Shown here one piece after another: positions 31,143 to 39,906 of a stretch of 48,111 bases of DNA. The stretch's first letter is position 1. The number at the start of each line of letters is the position of its first letter. Under the pieces are notes generated by a model. It did no database searches, was not told where the DNA came from, and saw only the letters and a program-made list of their open reading frames with translations. Source of the stretch: Clostridia bacterium (lineage in GTDB: Bacteria > Bacillota > Clostridia > Christensenellales > Aristaeellaceae); assembly GCA_017448975.1 (NCBI GenBank), contig JAFSKN010000030.1, positions 1-48,111 of the forward strand, written 5' to 3'. Position numbers and translations under genes: made by a program.

Positions 31143-32266
31143 ACGTTTACGCGGTGATTTTATGCGGCGGCAGCGGCACGCGCATGGGCGTATCCGGCAA
31201 CAAAACGCTGCTGAAAACGGGCGGCGTGCCCGCCATTGTGCGGGGTTTTCGGGCCTTTGCCGCCGTGACGGACGGGATCGTGCTGGTGGCCCGGGCGGGA
31301 GAAGAAGCCTTTTTCGCTGAAACGCTGGCCTCCTACGGCCTGAAAGCGCTGGCCATCGTCCCCGGCGGGGCGGACCGGCAGGCGTCGGCTCTGTGCGGAT
31401 TAAAAGCTCTGCCCCCGGATGCTGAAATTGCCCTGATCCACGACGGGGCGCGGCCCTTCGTGACGGAAGCCATCATCCGCCGGGTGATCGACAGCGTGAA
31501 GCAGTTCGGCAGCGGGGCGGCCGCCGTGCCCTGCCGGGACACCGTGAAGCGGGCGGACAAGGACGGAAACGTGCTGGAAACCCTGGACCGCAGCACGCTT
31601 TGGCAGATGCAGACCCCCCAGGGCTTTTTCGTAAAGGATTTACTGGCCGCCCACGCCGCCGCGACAGATCGATATACAGATGACGCGGCGCTCATGGAGG
31701 CGGCGGGGCATGCCGTGCGGCTGGTGCCCGGCAGCCCGGACAATATCAAACTGACTTCGCCGGAGGATTTGCGCATGGTGAATGGGATGCTCACGCCCCG
31801 GATCGGCACGGGCTTCGACGCCCACCGGCTGGTGGAGGGCCGGGAACTGTGGTTAGGGGGCGTTCAAATCCCCTATGAAAAGGGCCTGCTGGGCCACAGC
31901 GACGCGGATGCGCCTTTGCATGCACTGACGGACGCTTTGCTTGGCGCGGCGGCCATGGGGGACATCGGCAAGCTGTTCCCGGACAGCGATCCGCAGTACA
32001 AGGGCATTTCTTCCATTTTGCTGTTGGAAGAAGTGCGAAAACGGCTGACGGACGCGGGCTTTACTATCGGCAACGTGGATTTGACCATCGTGTGCCAGGC
32101 CCCCAAGCTGGCCCCCTATATCCCGAAAATGCGGGAAAAAATCGCCAAAGCCCTGGAAATAAGCCCGGATCAGGTGTCCGTCAAGGCCACCACCACCGAA
32201 CGCATGGGCTACGAGGGCCGGGGGGAGGGCATCAGCGCCCAGGCGGTGGCCATGGTGTTTCAGTAA
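31139..32266 (+). CDS. ispDF: Bifunctional IspD/IspF (MEP isoprenoid pathway)
   Basis: The 375-residue fusion carries IspD (about 1-216; [20 protein letters not shown]), which makes CDP-methylerythritol from MEP and CTP, and IspF (about 220-375; [40 protein letters not shown]), which forms the cyclodiphosphate using the metal ligands Asp and His of GTGFDAH. Fusion of these two non-consecutive steps is known in several phyla. The start ATG overlaps the DUF4364 stop. The present C-terminus ([11 protein letters not shown]) has a diverged leftover copy after hepT. Confidence 0.96.
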   Translation: MNVYAVILCGGSGTRMGVSGNKTLLKTGGVPAIVRGFRAFAAVTDGIVLVARAGEEAFFAETLASYGLKALAIVPGGADRQASALCGLKALPPDAEIALIHDGARPFVTEAIIRRVIDSVKQFGSGAAAVPCRDTVKRADKDGNVLETLDRSTLWQMQTPQGFFVKDLLAAHAAATDRYTDDAALMEAAGHAVRLVPGSPDNIKLTSPEDLRMVNGMLTPRIGTGFDAHRLVEGRELWLGGVQIPYEKGLLGHSDADAPLHALTDALLGAAAMGDIGKLFPDSDPQYKGISSILLLEEVRKRLTDAGFTIGNVDLTIVCQAPKLAPYIPKMREKIAKALEISPDQVSVKATTTERMGYEGRGEGISAQAVAMVFQ

Positions 32267-32281
32267 AGAAAGGCGGAGTTT

Positions 32282-32587
32282 ATGAGCGGAAAGGTGTATT
32301 CTCTGGATGAAATCCGAAGTATCGCCGTACCCATCGCCGCCCGGCATGGGGTGGCGGCGCTGTATCTGTTCGGTTCCTACGCACGGGGCGAGGCGACGCC
32401 GGAAAGCGACCTGGATTTTCGCATTGAAAAGGGAAAAATTCGATCGCTCTTTCAATTGACCGGCTTTGAAATGGACATGGAGGAAAGCTTTGATAAGCCT
32501 TTGGATGTGCTGACAACTTCTATGCTGTCCGAGCAGTTTTTGCGCAGCATCCAGCCGGAGGAAGTGTTGATTTATGCCGAAAATTGA
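32282..32587 (+). CDS. mntA: MntA-type nucleotidyltransferase antitoxin
   Basis: The 101-residue protein is a minimal nucleotidyltransferase with the motif LFGSYARGEATPESDLDFRI (GSx10DxD). MntA proteins AMPylate and silence the partner HepT ribonuclease. It overlaps the hepT start by 14 bases, the typical cassette layout. It begins 15 bases after the ispDF stop, with AAAGGCGGAG upstream, and the pair looks inserted at the ispDF 3' end. Confidence 0.9.
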   Translation: MSGKVYSLDEIRSIAVPIAARHGVAALYLFGSYARGEATPESDLDFRIEKGKIRSLFQLTGFEMDMEESFDKPLDVLTTSMLSEQFLRSIQPEEVLIYAEN

Positions 32588-32933
32588 TCTTGCAGCGCGA
32601 GAAAGAAGCATCATTGAGCATATGCTTCAATACTGTGAGCAGTTGGAGGAAACGCTCCAAGAAATCAATCATGACCAAAAACGTTTCCTCGAAAGCCACA
32701 CCTACCAAAACGCAATTGCCATGTGTATTCTGCAATTGGGCGAATTGACCAAACAGCTTTCTTATGATTTTACGAAGCAATATCCCGAAATACCCTGGCG
32801 GATCATGGCCCGGACGAGAGACAATTACGCGCATCATTACGGCAGCATGGATTTTTCGCTCGTGTGGGAAACGGCGATTCAGGATGTGCCTGTTGTTCGG
32901 GATTTTTGCAGGAAAATTCTTGAAGCGCTATGA
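32574..32933 (+). CDS. hepT: HepT-type HEPN ribonuclease toxin
   Basis: The 119-residue all-helical protein carries the HEPN motif RDNYAHHYG (Rx4HxY), the catalytic site of HepT toxins, which is also where MntA attaches AMP at the Tyr. It overlaps mntA by 14 bases. Immediately after its stop lies a relic of a second ispF 3' end, evidence that the cassette arrived together with a new ispF terminus. Confidence 0.92.
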   Translation: MPKIDLAARERSIIEHMLQYCEQLEETLQEINHDQKRFLESHTYQNAIAMCILQLGELTKQLSYDFTKQYPEIPWRIMARTRDNYAHHYGSMDFSLVWETAIQDVPVVRDFCRKILEAL

Positions 32934-32941
32934 TGCGCAAC

Positions 32942-32983
32942 ATCTGCGCGGATCAGGTGTCCATGGTGTTCCAGGAAATGTAA
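32942..32983 (+). pseudogene. Relic of an ispF 3' end
   Basis: Beginning 8 bases after hepT, the frame ICADQVSMVFQEM-stop aligns with the last residues of the intact IspF domain ([11 protein letters not shown]-stop). The nucleotide match is good around ATGGTGTTYCAG. It is best explained as the original, now cut-off end of ispDF. It has no start and cannot be a gene. Confidence 0.65.
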
Positions 32984-33090
32984 TCGTTGCTTGCGCACAT
33001 GATAGGTGCGTCAAAATAAAATTCTCACGGGGAACCAACACACAAAAGTGGCAATGCCCACCATCCCGAAACGGTTTTCGGAAGGGGTTT

Positions 33091-33126
33091 GGGGAAACCG
33101 CTTTTGACACAAAAGCGGTTCCCCCC
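33091..33126. repeat. GGGGAAACC hairpin
   Basis: GGGGAAACCGCTTTT pairs with AAAAGCGGTTCCCC with one bulge and a GACAC loop. Its ends resemble those of the larger cloverleaf repeat at 37834-37941 (GGGGAAACC...CTTTG and its complement), as if that element had lost its interior. No T tract follows on the plus strand; the HerA-like gene begins 23 bases later. Confidence 0.6.
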
Positions 33127-33148
33127 AAGAAAAAAGGAGGACAAACAC

Positions 33149-34909
33149 ATGCTTCTCAACGGCAACATCTGGGTTGGCACATCAGAGGGCGGCGCGGTGA
33201 GCTTCCTGCCGTCCATGGCGAACCGGCACGGCCTGATCGCCGGGGCCACGGGCACGGGCAAAACCGTGACGTTGCAGGTTCTGGCGGAGGGCTTCTCGCA
33301 GCTGGGCGTGCCCGTATTCATGGCGGACGTAAAGGGCGATCTGGCGGGCCTGTGCGCGCCGGGCCAGGGCAGCGGCAAGATCGACAACCGGCTGGCGTCC
33401 TGCGGCGTAAGCCATTTCCCCTTCCGGGCGTGCCCGGTGACGTTCTGGGACGTGTACGGCGAAAAGGGCCATCCTGTGCGCACCACGGTGAGCGAAATGG
33501 GCCCCCTGCTGCTGGCCCGTATGCTGGGCCTCAATGAAACCCAGACCGGCGTGCTGCACATCGTATTCCGCATCGCGGACGACGAAGGCATGCTGCTGCT
33601 GGACTTAAAGGACGTAAAGGCCATGCTGGCCTACGTGGGCGAAAACGCCGCCCGGTACACACTCGATTACGGCAACGTAGCCAAGGCCACCGTGGGGGCC
33701 ATCCAGCGGGCCATCGCCATCCTGGAATCCCAGGGGGGCGACCAGTTCTTCGGGGAACCGGCCCTGGATATCCGGGACTGGTTCTGCCAGGACGAGGACG
33801 GCCACGGCATGGTGAACATCTTAGCCGCCGAAAAGCTGTTCCGGAAGCCCGCCATGTATTCCACCTTCCTGCTGTGGATGTTGGGCGAGCTGTATGAGAT
33901 CCTGCCCGAGCAGGGCGATAAAGAACTGCCCCGGATGGTATTCTTCTTCGACGAAGCCCATCTGCTGTTTGACGATTGCAGCAAGACCCTGCTGGAGCGC
34001 ATCGAACAGGTGGTGCGCCTGATCCGGTCCAAGGGCGTGGGCGTGTTCTTCATCACCCAGAGCCCCATGGACGTGCCCTCTTCCATCCTGGGCCAGCTTT
34101 CCGGCCGGGTGCAGCACGCCCTGCGCGCCTTCACGCCCCAGGAGCAGAAGGTGGTCCGCGCCGTTGCGCAGACCTTCCGGGTGAATCCCGCCTTCGACAC
34201 CGAAGCGGCCCTGACCCAGCTGGCCACCGGCGAAGCCCTGCTTTCCTTCCTGCAGGAGGACGGAACCCCCGCTATCGTGCAGAAAGCCACCATCCTGCCG
34301 CCCCAGAGCCAGATCGGCATGATTACCGACGACCTGCGCAAGACCTTTATGGACACCGACGCCATCGGCGAAAAGTACGATACGGCCTTTGACCGGGAAA
34401 GCGCCTACGAGGTGCTGTCCGCCCAATTCATGCAGGGCACCGGCGCCACCCAGACCCAGGTGGTGCGTCCCGTACCCGTCCAGGAGGAACAGGCCGCCGC
34501 TTCTGCTCCGGCCCAGCCCGTGTACCAGCCCATGACCTTCCGGGTGTTCAACCCCGCCACCGGCCAGTACGAGGAGCAGACCGTGGGCACCCTGCAGCAG
34601 CCCGCCGCCGCGTATCAGCAGCCCGCGTACCAGCAGCCCGTCCAGGAGGCCCAGCCCGTTTACACCACGGCCCAGCCCGTATATCCCGCGGTGCAGCAGA
34701 CGGCCCCCGCCCCCGCAGCCCCGGCGGCTGAACAGCCCAAGGAAAAGGAACGGAAGCTGGCGAAAAAGCCCAGCGAAATGACCACCGCCGAAAAGTACCT
34801 GAACAGCTTCATCACCTCCGCCACCACCGGCGCGGGCCGGGAAGTGGGCCGCCAGGTGTCCCGCTCCATTTTGGGTATTTTCGGCATCGGCACCAGCAAG
34901 AGAAAATAA
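33149..34909 (+). CDS. HerA-like ATPase (DUF853 family)
   Basis: The 586-residue protein has a P-loop GATGTGKT (32-39), a Walker B VFFFDEAHLLF (Asp268-Glu269), and the HerA/FtsK-type fold of the DUF853 family found in many bacteria; proposed roles are in DNA translocation, but the physiological function is unknown. The region about 450-545 is a low-complexity Pro/Gln/Ala/Tyr linker with repeated QPVY and YQQP units, and the C-terminus is basic (EMTTAEKYLNSFITSATTGAGREVGRQVSRSILG). GGAGG lies 8 bases before the ATG. It has its own bidirectional terminator. Confidence 0.88.
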   Translation: MLLNGNIWVGTSEGGAVSFLPSMANRHGLIAGATGTGKTVTLQVLAEGFSQLGVPVFMADVKGDLAGLCAPGQGSGKIDNRLASCGVSHFPFRACPVTFWDVYGEKGHPVRTTVSEMGPLLLARMLGLNETQTGVLHIVFRIADDEGMLLLDLKDVKAMLAYVGENAARYTLDYGNVAKATVGAIQRAIAILESQGGDQFFGEPALDIRDWFCQDEDGHGMVNILAAEKLFRKPAMYSTFLLWMLGELYEILPEQGDKELPRMVFFFDEAHLLFDDCSKTLLERIEQVVRLIRSKGVGVFFITQSPMDVPSSILGQLSGRVQHALRAFTPQEQKVVRAVAQTFRVNPAFDTEAALTQLATGEALLSFLQEDGTPAIVQKATILPPQSQIGMITDDLRKTFMDTDAIGEKYDTAFDRESAYEVLSAQFMQGTGATQTQVVRPVPVQEEQAAASAPAQPVYQPMTFRVFNPATGQYEEQTVGTLQQPAAAYQQPAYQQPVQEAQPVYTTAQPVYPAVQQTAPAPAAPAAEQPKEKERKLAKKPSEMTTAEKYLNSFITSATTGAGREVGRQVSRSILGIFGIGTSKRK

Positions 34910-34915
34910 TGGCAT

Positions 34916-34956
34916 CCCCATCAAAAGCGGCTTTCGGGCCGCTTTTTTGATTGGGG
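34916..34956. terminator. Bidirectional terminator
   Basis: A long stem CCCCATCAAAAGCGGC / GCCGCTTTTTTGATTGGGG with a TTTCGG loop carries a T run on both strands. Confidence 0.9.
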
Positions 34957-35040
34957 AGCGCGTTCCTCCCTGTTCCGGAGGCGGATATCCTCCGGCCTGG
35001 CAAAACCGTGTTTTTTCCGCAATTTCCGCCGTTTGCGCAG

Positions 35041-35069
35041 TTGCGAAACGGGGCACAATATGGTATCAT
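35041..35069 (+). promoter_or_regulatory. argS promoter
   Basis: TTGCGA (35041-35046), 17 bases, TATCAT (35064-35069). No T-box is visible in the 40 bases before the start codon. Confidence 0.7.
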
Positions 35070-35110
35070 GAAGGGGTATTTTCCATTATGGTTTCCAGGA
35101 GGTTCTTTTT

Positions 35111-36820
35111 ATGGATATGAGACAGCGCATCGGCGCTTTGGCGGGCGAAATGCTGCAAAAAGCCTTTCCGGAGGCCCAGGGGCTGCCGGAGGATCTGGCG
35201 GCGCTGCTGGAGGTGCCCCCGGAAAAAAGCATGGGGGATTACGCCTTCCCCTGCTTCAAGCTTTCCAAAGCCCTGCGCATGGGCCCGCCCATGATCGCAA
35301 AGAAGCTGGCGGAATCGGCGGACAAGCCGGAGATCGCCCGGGTGGAATGTGTGGGCGGTTATTTGAATTTCTTTTTCAACCGGGAAAACTTCGCCCGGGA
35401 GCTGCTTAACGCCATCATGGCCGCGCCGGAAAAGTGGGGTGCCAGCCAGGACGGAAACGGCAAAACCGCCGTGGTGGAGTATTCCAGCATCAACATCGCA
35501 AAGCGCTTCCATTTGGGCCACCTAAGCACCACCGTGATCGGCAACAGCTTAAAGCGCATTTATGACTTCCAGGGATGGAAAACCGTGTCCATCAACTATT
35601 TGGGCGACTGGGGCACCCAGTTCGGCAAAATGATCGCCGCTTACAAGCGCTGGGGCGATAAGGCCCAAGTGGAAGCGGGCGGCGTGGACGAAATGACTAA
35701 GCTGTACGTGCGCTTCAACGACGAAGCCAGGGAAAACCCCGCCTTAGAGGACGAGGGCCGGGCCTGGTTCAAGAAGATCGAGGACGGCGACGAGGAAGCC
35801 CTGTCCATCTTCCGCTGGTTCAAGGACGTGACCCTGCGGGACGCCATGAAGGTGTACGACGTGCTGGGCGTGCGCTTCGACAGCTACGATGGCGAAAGCG
35901 TCATGGCCAAGAAGACCGACCGGGTGGTGCGGGAGCTGGAAGAAAAGGGCCTGCTCAAGGATTCCGACGGGGCCAGGATCGTGGACCTGGAGCCCTACGA
36001 CATGCCGCCCTACCTGATCCTGAAATCGGACGGCGCTACGCTTTACGCCACCCGCGACATCGCCGCCGCCATTTACCGCAAGGAAACCTACCATTTCGAC
36101 CGGAGCCTGTACATCGTGGCTTACCAGCAGGATCTGCACTTTAAGCAGCTTTTCAAGGTGCTGGAACTCATGGGCTACGATTGGGCCGATCAGTGCCAGC
36201 ACGTGGCTTTCGGCATGGTATCCTACGAGGGGCAAGCCATGGCCACCCGCACGGGCCACGTGGTGCTGCTGGACGAATTGCTCACCCGCGCCCAGGAGCG
36301 GGCTTTGGCCATCATCAACGAAAAATCCCCCGGCCTGGAAAACAAGGAAGAAGTGGCCCGGCAGGTGGGCGTGGGCGCGGTGGTATACGCCACGCTGCAA
36401 AACAACCGCATCAAGGACATCGATTTCTGGTGGGACCGGGCCCTGAACTTCGACGGCGAAACGGGCCCCTATGTGCAGTACACCTTCGCCCGGTGCTGCT
36501 CCGTGCTGCGCAAGGCCCCGGAGATCGCGGCGGCCCCCGATTACGCGGCGCTCACCGACGACGAGGCCCAGGCCCTGCTGCGGCTGCTGTCCCGGTTCCC
36601 GGAGGCGGTGGCGGAAGCCTGCCTGCGCAACGAACCCTCCATCGTCACCCGCGCCACCACGGAAATCGCCAAGGCCTACAACAAATATTATTACGAGCAC
36701 CGCATCCTCGACGACGATCCCGCCGCCACGGCTGCCCGGCTGCAACTGACCGACGCCTGCCGCCAGACCATCAAAACCGGCCTGTATCTGATCGGGCTGG
36801 ACGCGCCGGAGCGCATGTAA
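35111..36820 (+). CDS. argS: Arginyl-tRNA synthetase
   Basis: The 569-residue class I synthetase charges tRNA-Arg. Visible marks are the N-terminal Add-1 domain, YSSINIAKRFHLGHLSTTVIGNSL with the HIGH variant HLGH at 134-137, SINYLGDWGTQFGK, YEGQAMATRTGHVVLLDEL (KMSKS-equivalent region) and the C-terminal anticodon-binding DALR-type domain ending near LIGLDAPERM. The start has GGAGG 8 bases upstream. Length and order are normal for the family. Confidence 0.96.
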   Translation: MDMRQRIGALAGEMLQKAFPEAQGLPEDLAALLEVPPEKSMGDYAFPCFKLSKALRMGPPMIAKKLAESADKPEIARVECVGGYLNFFFNRENFARELLNAIMAAPEKWGASQDGNGKTAVVEYSSINIAKRFHLGHLSTTVIGNSLKRIYDFQGWKTVSINYLGDWGTQFGKMIAAYKRWGDKAQVEAGGVDEMTKLYVRFNDEARENPALEDEGRAWFKKIEDGDEEALSIFRWFKDVTLRDAMKVYDVLGVRFDSYDGESVMAKKTDRVVRELEEKGLLKDSDGARIVDLEPYDMPPYLILKSDGATLYATRDIAAAIYRKETYHFDRSLYIVAYQQDLHFKQLFKVLELMGYDWADQCQHVAFGMVSYEGQAMATRTGHVVLLDELLTRAQERALAIINEKSPGLENKEEVARQVGVGAVVYATLQNNRIKDIDFWWDRALNFDGETGPYVQYTFARCCSVLRKAPEIAAAPDYAALTDDEAQALLRLLSRFPEAVAEACLRNEPSIVTRATTEIAKAYNKYYYEHRILDDDPAATAARLQLTDACRQTIKTGLYLIGLDAPERM

Positions 36821-36853
36821 CCGAAAGCGGCTGCGCGGCATACACAATATAAT

Positions 36854-36955
36854 GAGAGTTGAGAGTGAAGAGTTGAGAGTTGAGATTGATTTTGTTCAAT
36901 CATGCATTGTATTCCATTCTTAATCTCCACTTTCAACTCTCCACTCTCCACTCTG
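36854..36955. repeat. Dispersed palindromic AGAGTTGAG repeat, copy C
   Basis: The arms (36854-36887 and about 36922-36955) match as an inverted repeat at 29 of 34 positions with a spacer of about 35 bases, built from GAGAGTTGAGAGTG-type units. It fills the space between argS and dapF. Confidence 0.78.
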
Positions 36956-36975
36956 CCTAAAAGGGGGTTCGTGGC

Positions 36976-37812
36976 ATGAAATTCACGAAAATGCACGGCA
37001 TCGGCAACGATTATCTGTTCGTCAACTGTTTTGAGGAAGTGATCGAGAATCCGGAGCGGTTAGCCATCGTCATGTCCAAACCCCATTTCGGGGCGGGGGC
37101 GGACGGCCTGGTGCTGATCGAACCGGCGGACGGGGCGGATTTCGCCATGCGCATCTTCAACGCCGACGGCAGCGAAGCCGAAATGTGCGGCAACGCCCTG
37201 CGCTGCATCGGCAAGTATGTGTATGAACGGGGCATGACCGACAAAACCGAGCTGACCATCGAAACCAAGGGCGGCGTGAAGCAGCTTTGGCTGACCGTGG
37301 AAAACGGCAAGGTGGCCCGCGTCAAGGCCGATATGGGCACGCCGGAGCTGAACCCCCGCCTGATCCCCGTCGATTTGCCCGGGGAACTGGTGCTGCGCCA
37401 CCGGCTGCAAATCCTGGGCCAGACCTGGTTCATCACCTGCGTGAACATGGGCAACCCCCATTCCGTGGTCTTTGTCCGCGACCCGGAGGTCATCGACCTG
37501 CCCACCATCGGCCCCATGATCGAGCATCACCCCCTGTTCCCCCGGCGTACCAACGTGGAATTCGTGCGGGTGATCGACCGCAACATCCTGCAAATGCGCG
37601 TGTGGGAGCGCGGCGCGGGCGAAACCTTAGCCTGCGGCACCGGCGCCTGCGCGTCCCTGGTAGCCGCCGTCTTAGGCGGCCTTTCCAACCGCACGGTGCA
37701 AATGAAGCTCTCCGGCGGCAACCTGCAATTGCAATGGAGCGCCGACGATAACCACGTGTACCAGACCGGCCCCGCGGCGTTCGTGTACGACGGGGAATGG
37801 CTGGGGGATTAA
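36976..37812 (+). CDS. dapF: Diaminopimelate epimerase
   Basis: The 278-residue enzyme converts LL- to meso-diaminopimelate for lysine and peptidoglycan. The two active-site cysteines are present: Cys71 in EMCGNALRCIG and Cys220 in ACGTGACAS. The N-terminus KFTKMHGIGNDYLFVN and the MGNPHSVVFV block are typical. The gene lies one position before dapL, its metabolic neighbour, with a 343-bp gap. A GGGGG tract precedes the ATG. Confidence 0.97.
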   Translation: MKFTKMHGIGNDYLFVNCFEEVIENPERLAIVMSKPHFGAGADGLVLIEPADGADFAMRIFNADGSEAEMCGNALRCIGKYVYERGMTDKTELTIETKGGVKQLWLTVENGKVARVKADMGTPELNPRLIPVDLPGELVLRHRLQILGQTWFITCVNMGNPHSVVFVRDPEVIDLPTIGPMIEHHPLFPRRTNVEFVRVIDRNILQMRVWERGAGETLACGTGACASLVAAVLGGLSNRTVQMKLSGGNLQLQWSADDNHVYQTGPAAFVYDGEWLGD

Positions 37813-37833
37813 ACGGGGAAGACGTGGAATAAT

Positions 37834-37941
37834 CTGGGGGAAACCATTCTTTGCTGTCCGGGGCTGCCGCCCGGCCTACGCTGAAAATCATCCACTGGAT
37901 GATTTTCCGGGCGCTTCGGCCCCAAAGAAGGTTTCCCCCAG
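37834..37941. repeat. Cloverleaf-like inverted-repeat element between dapF and dapL
   Basis: A perfect 12-bp outer stem (CTGGGGGAAACC, 37834-37845, with GGTTTCCCCCAG, 37930-37941) continues after a small bulge into CTTTG/CAAAG. Inside are three hairpins: CCGGG...CCCGG, the perfect GAAAATCATCCA-c-TGGATGATTTTC (37882-37906) and GGGC...GCCC. No coding potential is evident. It resembles a MITE or a structured RNA. The remaining bases 37942-38155 show no gene; the dapL ribosome binding site GAGGGAGG precedes 38156. Confidence 0.7.
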
Positions 37942-38155
37942 CCCCCCTTCCAAGAAAGCCGCAAAGGCAATCTTTTTTCCTGCAAAAATGCGGAAAATTG
38001 CGGTTGATAAAAATGGCGCGCAAAAATCCAGTACCAAAAAAGAACCGTTTAACGGGTGACTTTTCGGCGGAGCATGATATATACTGGTCATGGTCTGTCC
38101 GAAACCGGAAAACCATGGGTTTCGGCTTTCCAAATAAAATGAGGGAGGCTGTCCC

Positions 38156-39364
38156 ATGAAAATCAACCAGAACCTTGCCGCGCTGCCCGCCGGATACTTA
38201 TTTGCCGAGATCGCCAAGCGCGTGAAGGAATACTCCGCCGCCCATCCCGACGCCGATATTTTGCGCCTGGGCATCGGCGACGTGACCCTGCCCCTGGTGC
38301 CCGCCGTGGTGGATGCCATGAAAGCCGCCGCCGATGAAATGGGCACCCTTTCCGGCTTCCACGGCTACGGCCCCGATTTCGGCTATGACTGGCTCATTGA
38401 CGCCATCATCGCCGGGGATTACACCGCCCGGGGTGTGGAAATCGGCAAAGACGAGGTGTTCGTTTCCGACGGCGCCAAGTCCGACGTGGGCAATTTGCAG
38501 GAGCTGTTCGGCCCGGACGCCAAAATCGCCGTCACCGACCCGGTGTACCCCGTGTACGTGGATTCCAACGCCATGGCGGGGCGCTTAGGCGCTTATGAAA
38601 ATGGCCAGTGGACCAATCTCAATTATCTGCCCTGCACGGCGGAAAACGGCTTCGTGCCCCCCCTGCCCGAGGACGATATCGACGTGGTGTACCTGTGCTA
38701 TCCCAACAACCCCACCGGCACGGTGCTCACCAAGGATCAGTTAAAGGTCTTCGTGGACTGGGCCCTCCAGCACAACGCCCTGATCGTGTACGACGCGGCC
38801 TATAAAGCGTTTATCAGCGGCCCGGACATTCCCCGGAGCATTTATGAAATTCCCGGCGCGAAAAAATGCGCCATAGAGTGCTGCTCCTTCTCCAAGACGG
38901 CGGGCTTTACCGGCACCCGCTGCGCCTACACCGTGGTGCCCAGGGAATTGATCTTCGACGGCGTTTCCCTCAACCGCGTTTGGGGCCGCCGCCAGGCCAC
39001 CAAGTTCAACGGCGTGTCTTACGTGACCCAGAAAGCCGCCGCCGCCGTGTACACCGAGGCGGGCCAGCGCCAAATCATGGAAAACATCGCCTACTACCGG
39101 GAAAACGCCAAGGTGATCCGGGAGGGCCTCGCCAGCGCGGGCATGCGGGTGTTCGGCGGCGAGCACGCCCCCTATATCTGGCTCAAAACCCCCGGAACCC
39201 TCTCCGGCTGGGATTTCTTCGACCTGCTGCTGGATAAGGCCCACGTGGTGGGCACCCCCGGCGAGGGCTTCGGCCCCAGCGGCGCGGGATATTTCCGCCT
39301 GACGGCTTTCAATACGCTGGAAAAGACGAAGGAAGCGGTCAGAAGGATCGTGGATGTGCTGTAA
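38156..39364 (+). CDS. dapL: LL-diaminopimelate aminotransferase
   Basis: The 402-residue fold-type I PLP enzyme converts tetrahydrodipicolinate directly to LL-diaminopimelate, which DapF next door epimerises. Marks: [11 protein letters not shown] near 37-47, [21 protein letters not shown] and the PLP-binding Lys247 in [12 protein letters not shown]. The C-terminus reads [25 protein letters not shown]; a diverged copy of this same end lies after the following HTH gene. Use of DapL rather than the acylated routes is typical of many Clostridia. Confidence 0.96.
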   Translation: MKINQNLAALPAGYLFAEIAKRVKEYSAAHPDADILRLGIGDVTLPLVPAVVDAMKAAADEMGTLSGFHGYGPDFGYDWLIDAIIAGDYTARGVEIGKDEVFVSDGAKSDVGNLQELFGPDAKIAVTDPVYPVYVDSNAMAGRLGAYENGQWTNLNYLPCTAENGFVPPLPEDDIDVVYLCYPNNPTGTVLTKDQLKVFVDWALQHNALIVYDAAYKAFISGPDIPRSIYEIPGAKKCAIECCSFSKTAGFTGTRCAYTVVPRELIFDGVSLNRVWGRRQATKFNGVSYVTQKAAAAVYTEAGQRQIMENIAYYRENAKVIREGLASAGMRVFGGEHAPYIWLKTPGTLSGWDFFDLLLDKAHVVGTPGEGFGPSGAGYFRLTAFNTLEKTKEAVRRIVDVL

Positions 39365-39435
39365 AAAAGCAAATCCTATGCGGGCCTTGCCAGTCTATAA
39401 CGAATACAAGGACTGGAAAGAAAGGAATGACGGCA

Positions 39436-39708
39436 ATGGCCGATAAACAGCTTACCTGGCAGGAGCTTGAAAATGAAATCTTCACCCCGGAAGAAATCCT
39501 TGCCAGCAAAGCGCGGGTTCAAATCATCAGCGCCGTAATCGATGCCCGCAAAGAAAAGGGGCTTTCCCAACAGCAGCTTGCCGAATTAGCCGGAGTCAAG
39601 CAGCCAGCCATCGCCCGCCTGGAAAACGGCAGCGTAAGCCCCAGCCTGGATACACTGTCCAAACTGCTGATTCCCCTGGGGAAAAAGATTGCAATCGTGG
39701 ACGCATAA
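39436..39708 (+). CDS. XRE-family HTH protein, HigA-antitoxin-like
   Basis: The 90-residue protein has a central Cro/C1-type HTH (EKGLSQQQLAELAGVKQPAIARLENGSVSPSLDTLSKLL). The size and short acidic N-terminus (TWQELENEIFTPEEI) match HigA-type antitoxins, but no toxin gene accompanies it, so it may be an orphan. I prefer the ATG at 39436 (AAAGGA 9 bases upstream) over 39427. It lies between the intact dapL and a leftover dapL 3' end. Confidence 0.82.
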   Translation: MADKQLTWQELENEIFTPEEILASKARVQIISAVIDARKEKGLSQQQLAELAGVKQPAIARLENGSVSPSLDTLSKLLIPLGKKIAIVDA

Positions 39709-39713
39709 CAAGG

Positions 39714-39788
39714 TATTTTCATTTAACGGTCTTCAATACCCTGGAAAAGACCAAGGAAGCCGTGAATTGGATTAAAGAAATACTGTAA
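39714..39788 (+). pseudogene. Relic of a dapL 3' end
   Basis: Six bases after the HTH gene stop, 24 codons plus stop read [17 protein letters not shown] followed by NWIKEIL. The end of the intact DapL reads [17 protein letters not shown] followed by RRIVDVL. The match is in frame and includes the stop, with clear sequence divergence. It has no start and is a displaced or duplicated 3' end. Confidence 0.9.
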
Positions 39789-39906
39789 TCTAAAGATATT
39801 GTTCAGTAGATGGGGATACCGAATCCCGCGAGGGGTGAATTGCCATTATTGATCCGAATGAGGCGCTTTTTTCCTCGAAATACTTTTGAAATATGGGGGT
39901 GGTGGG

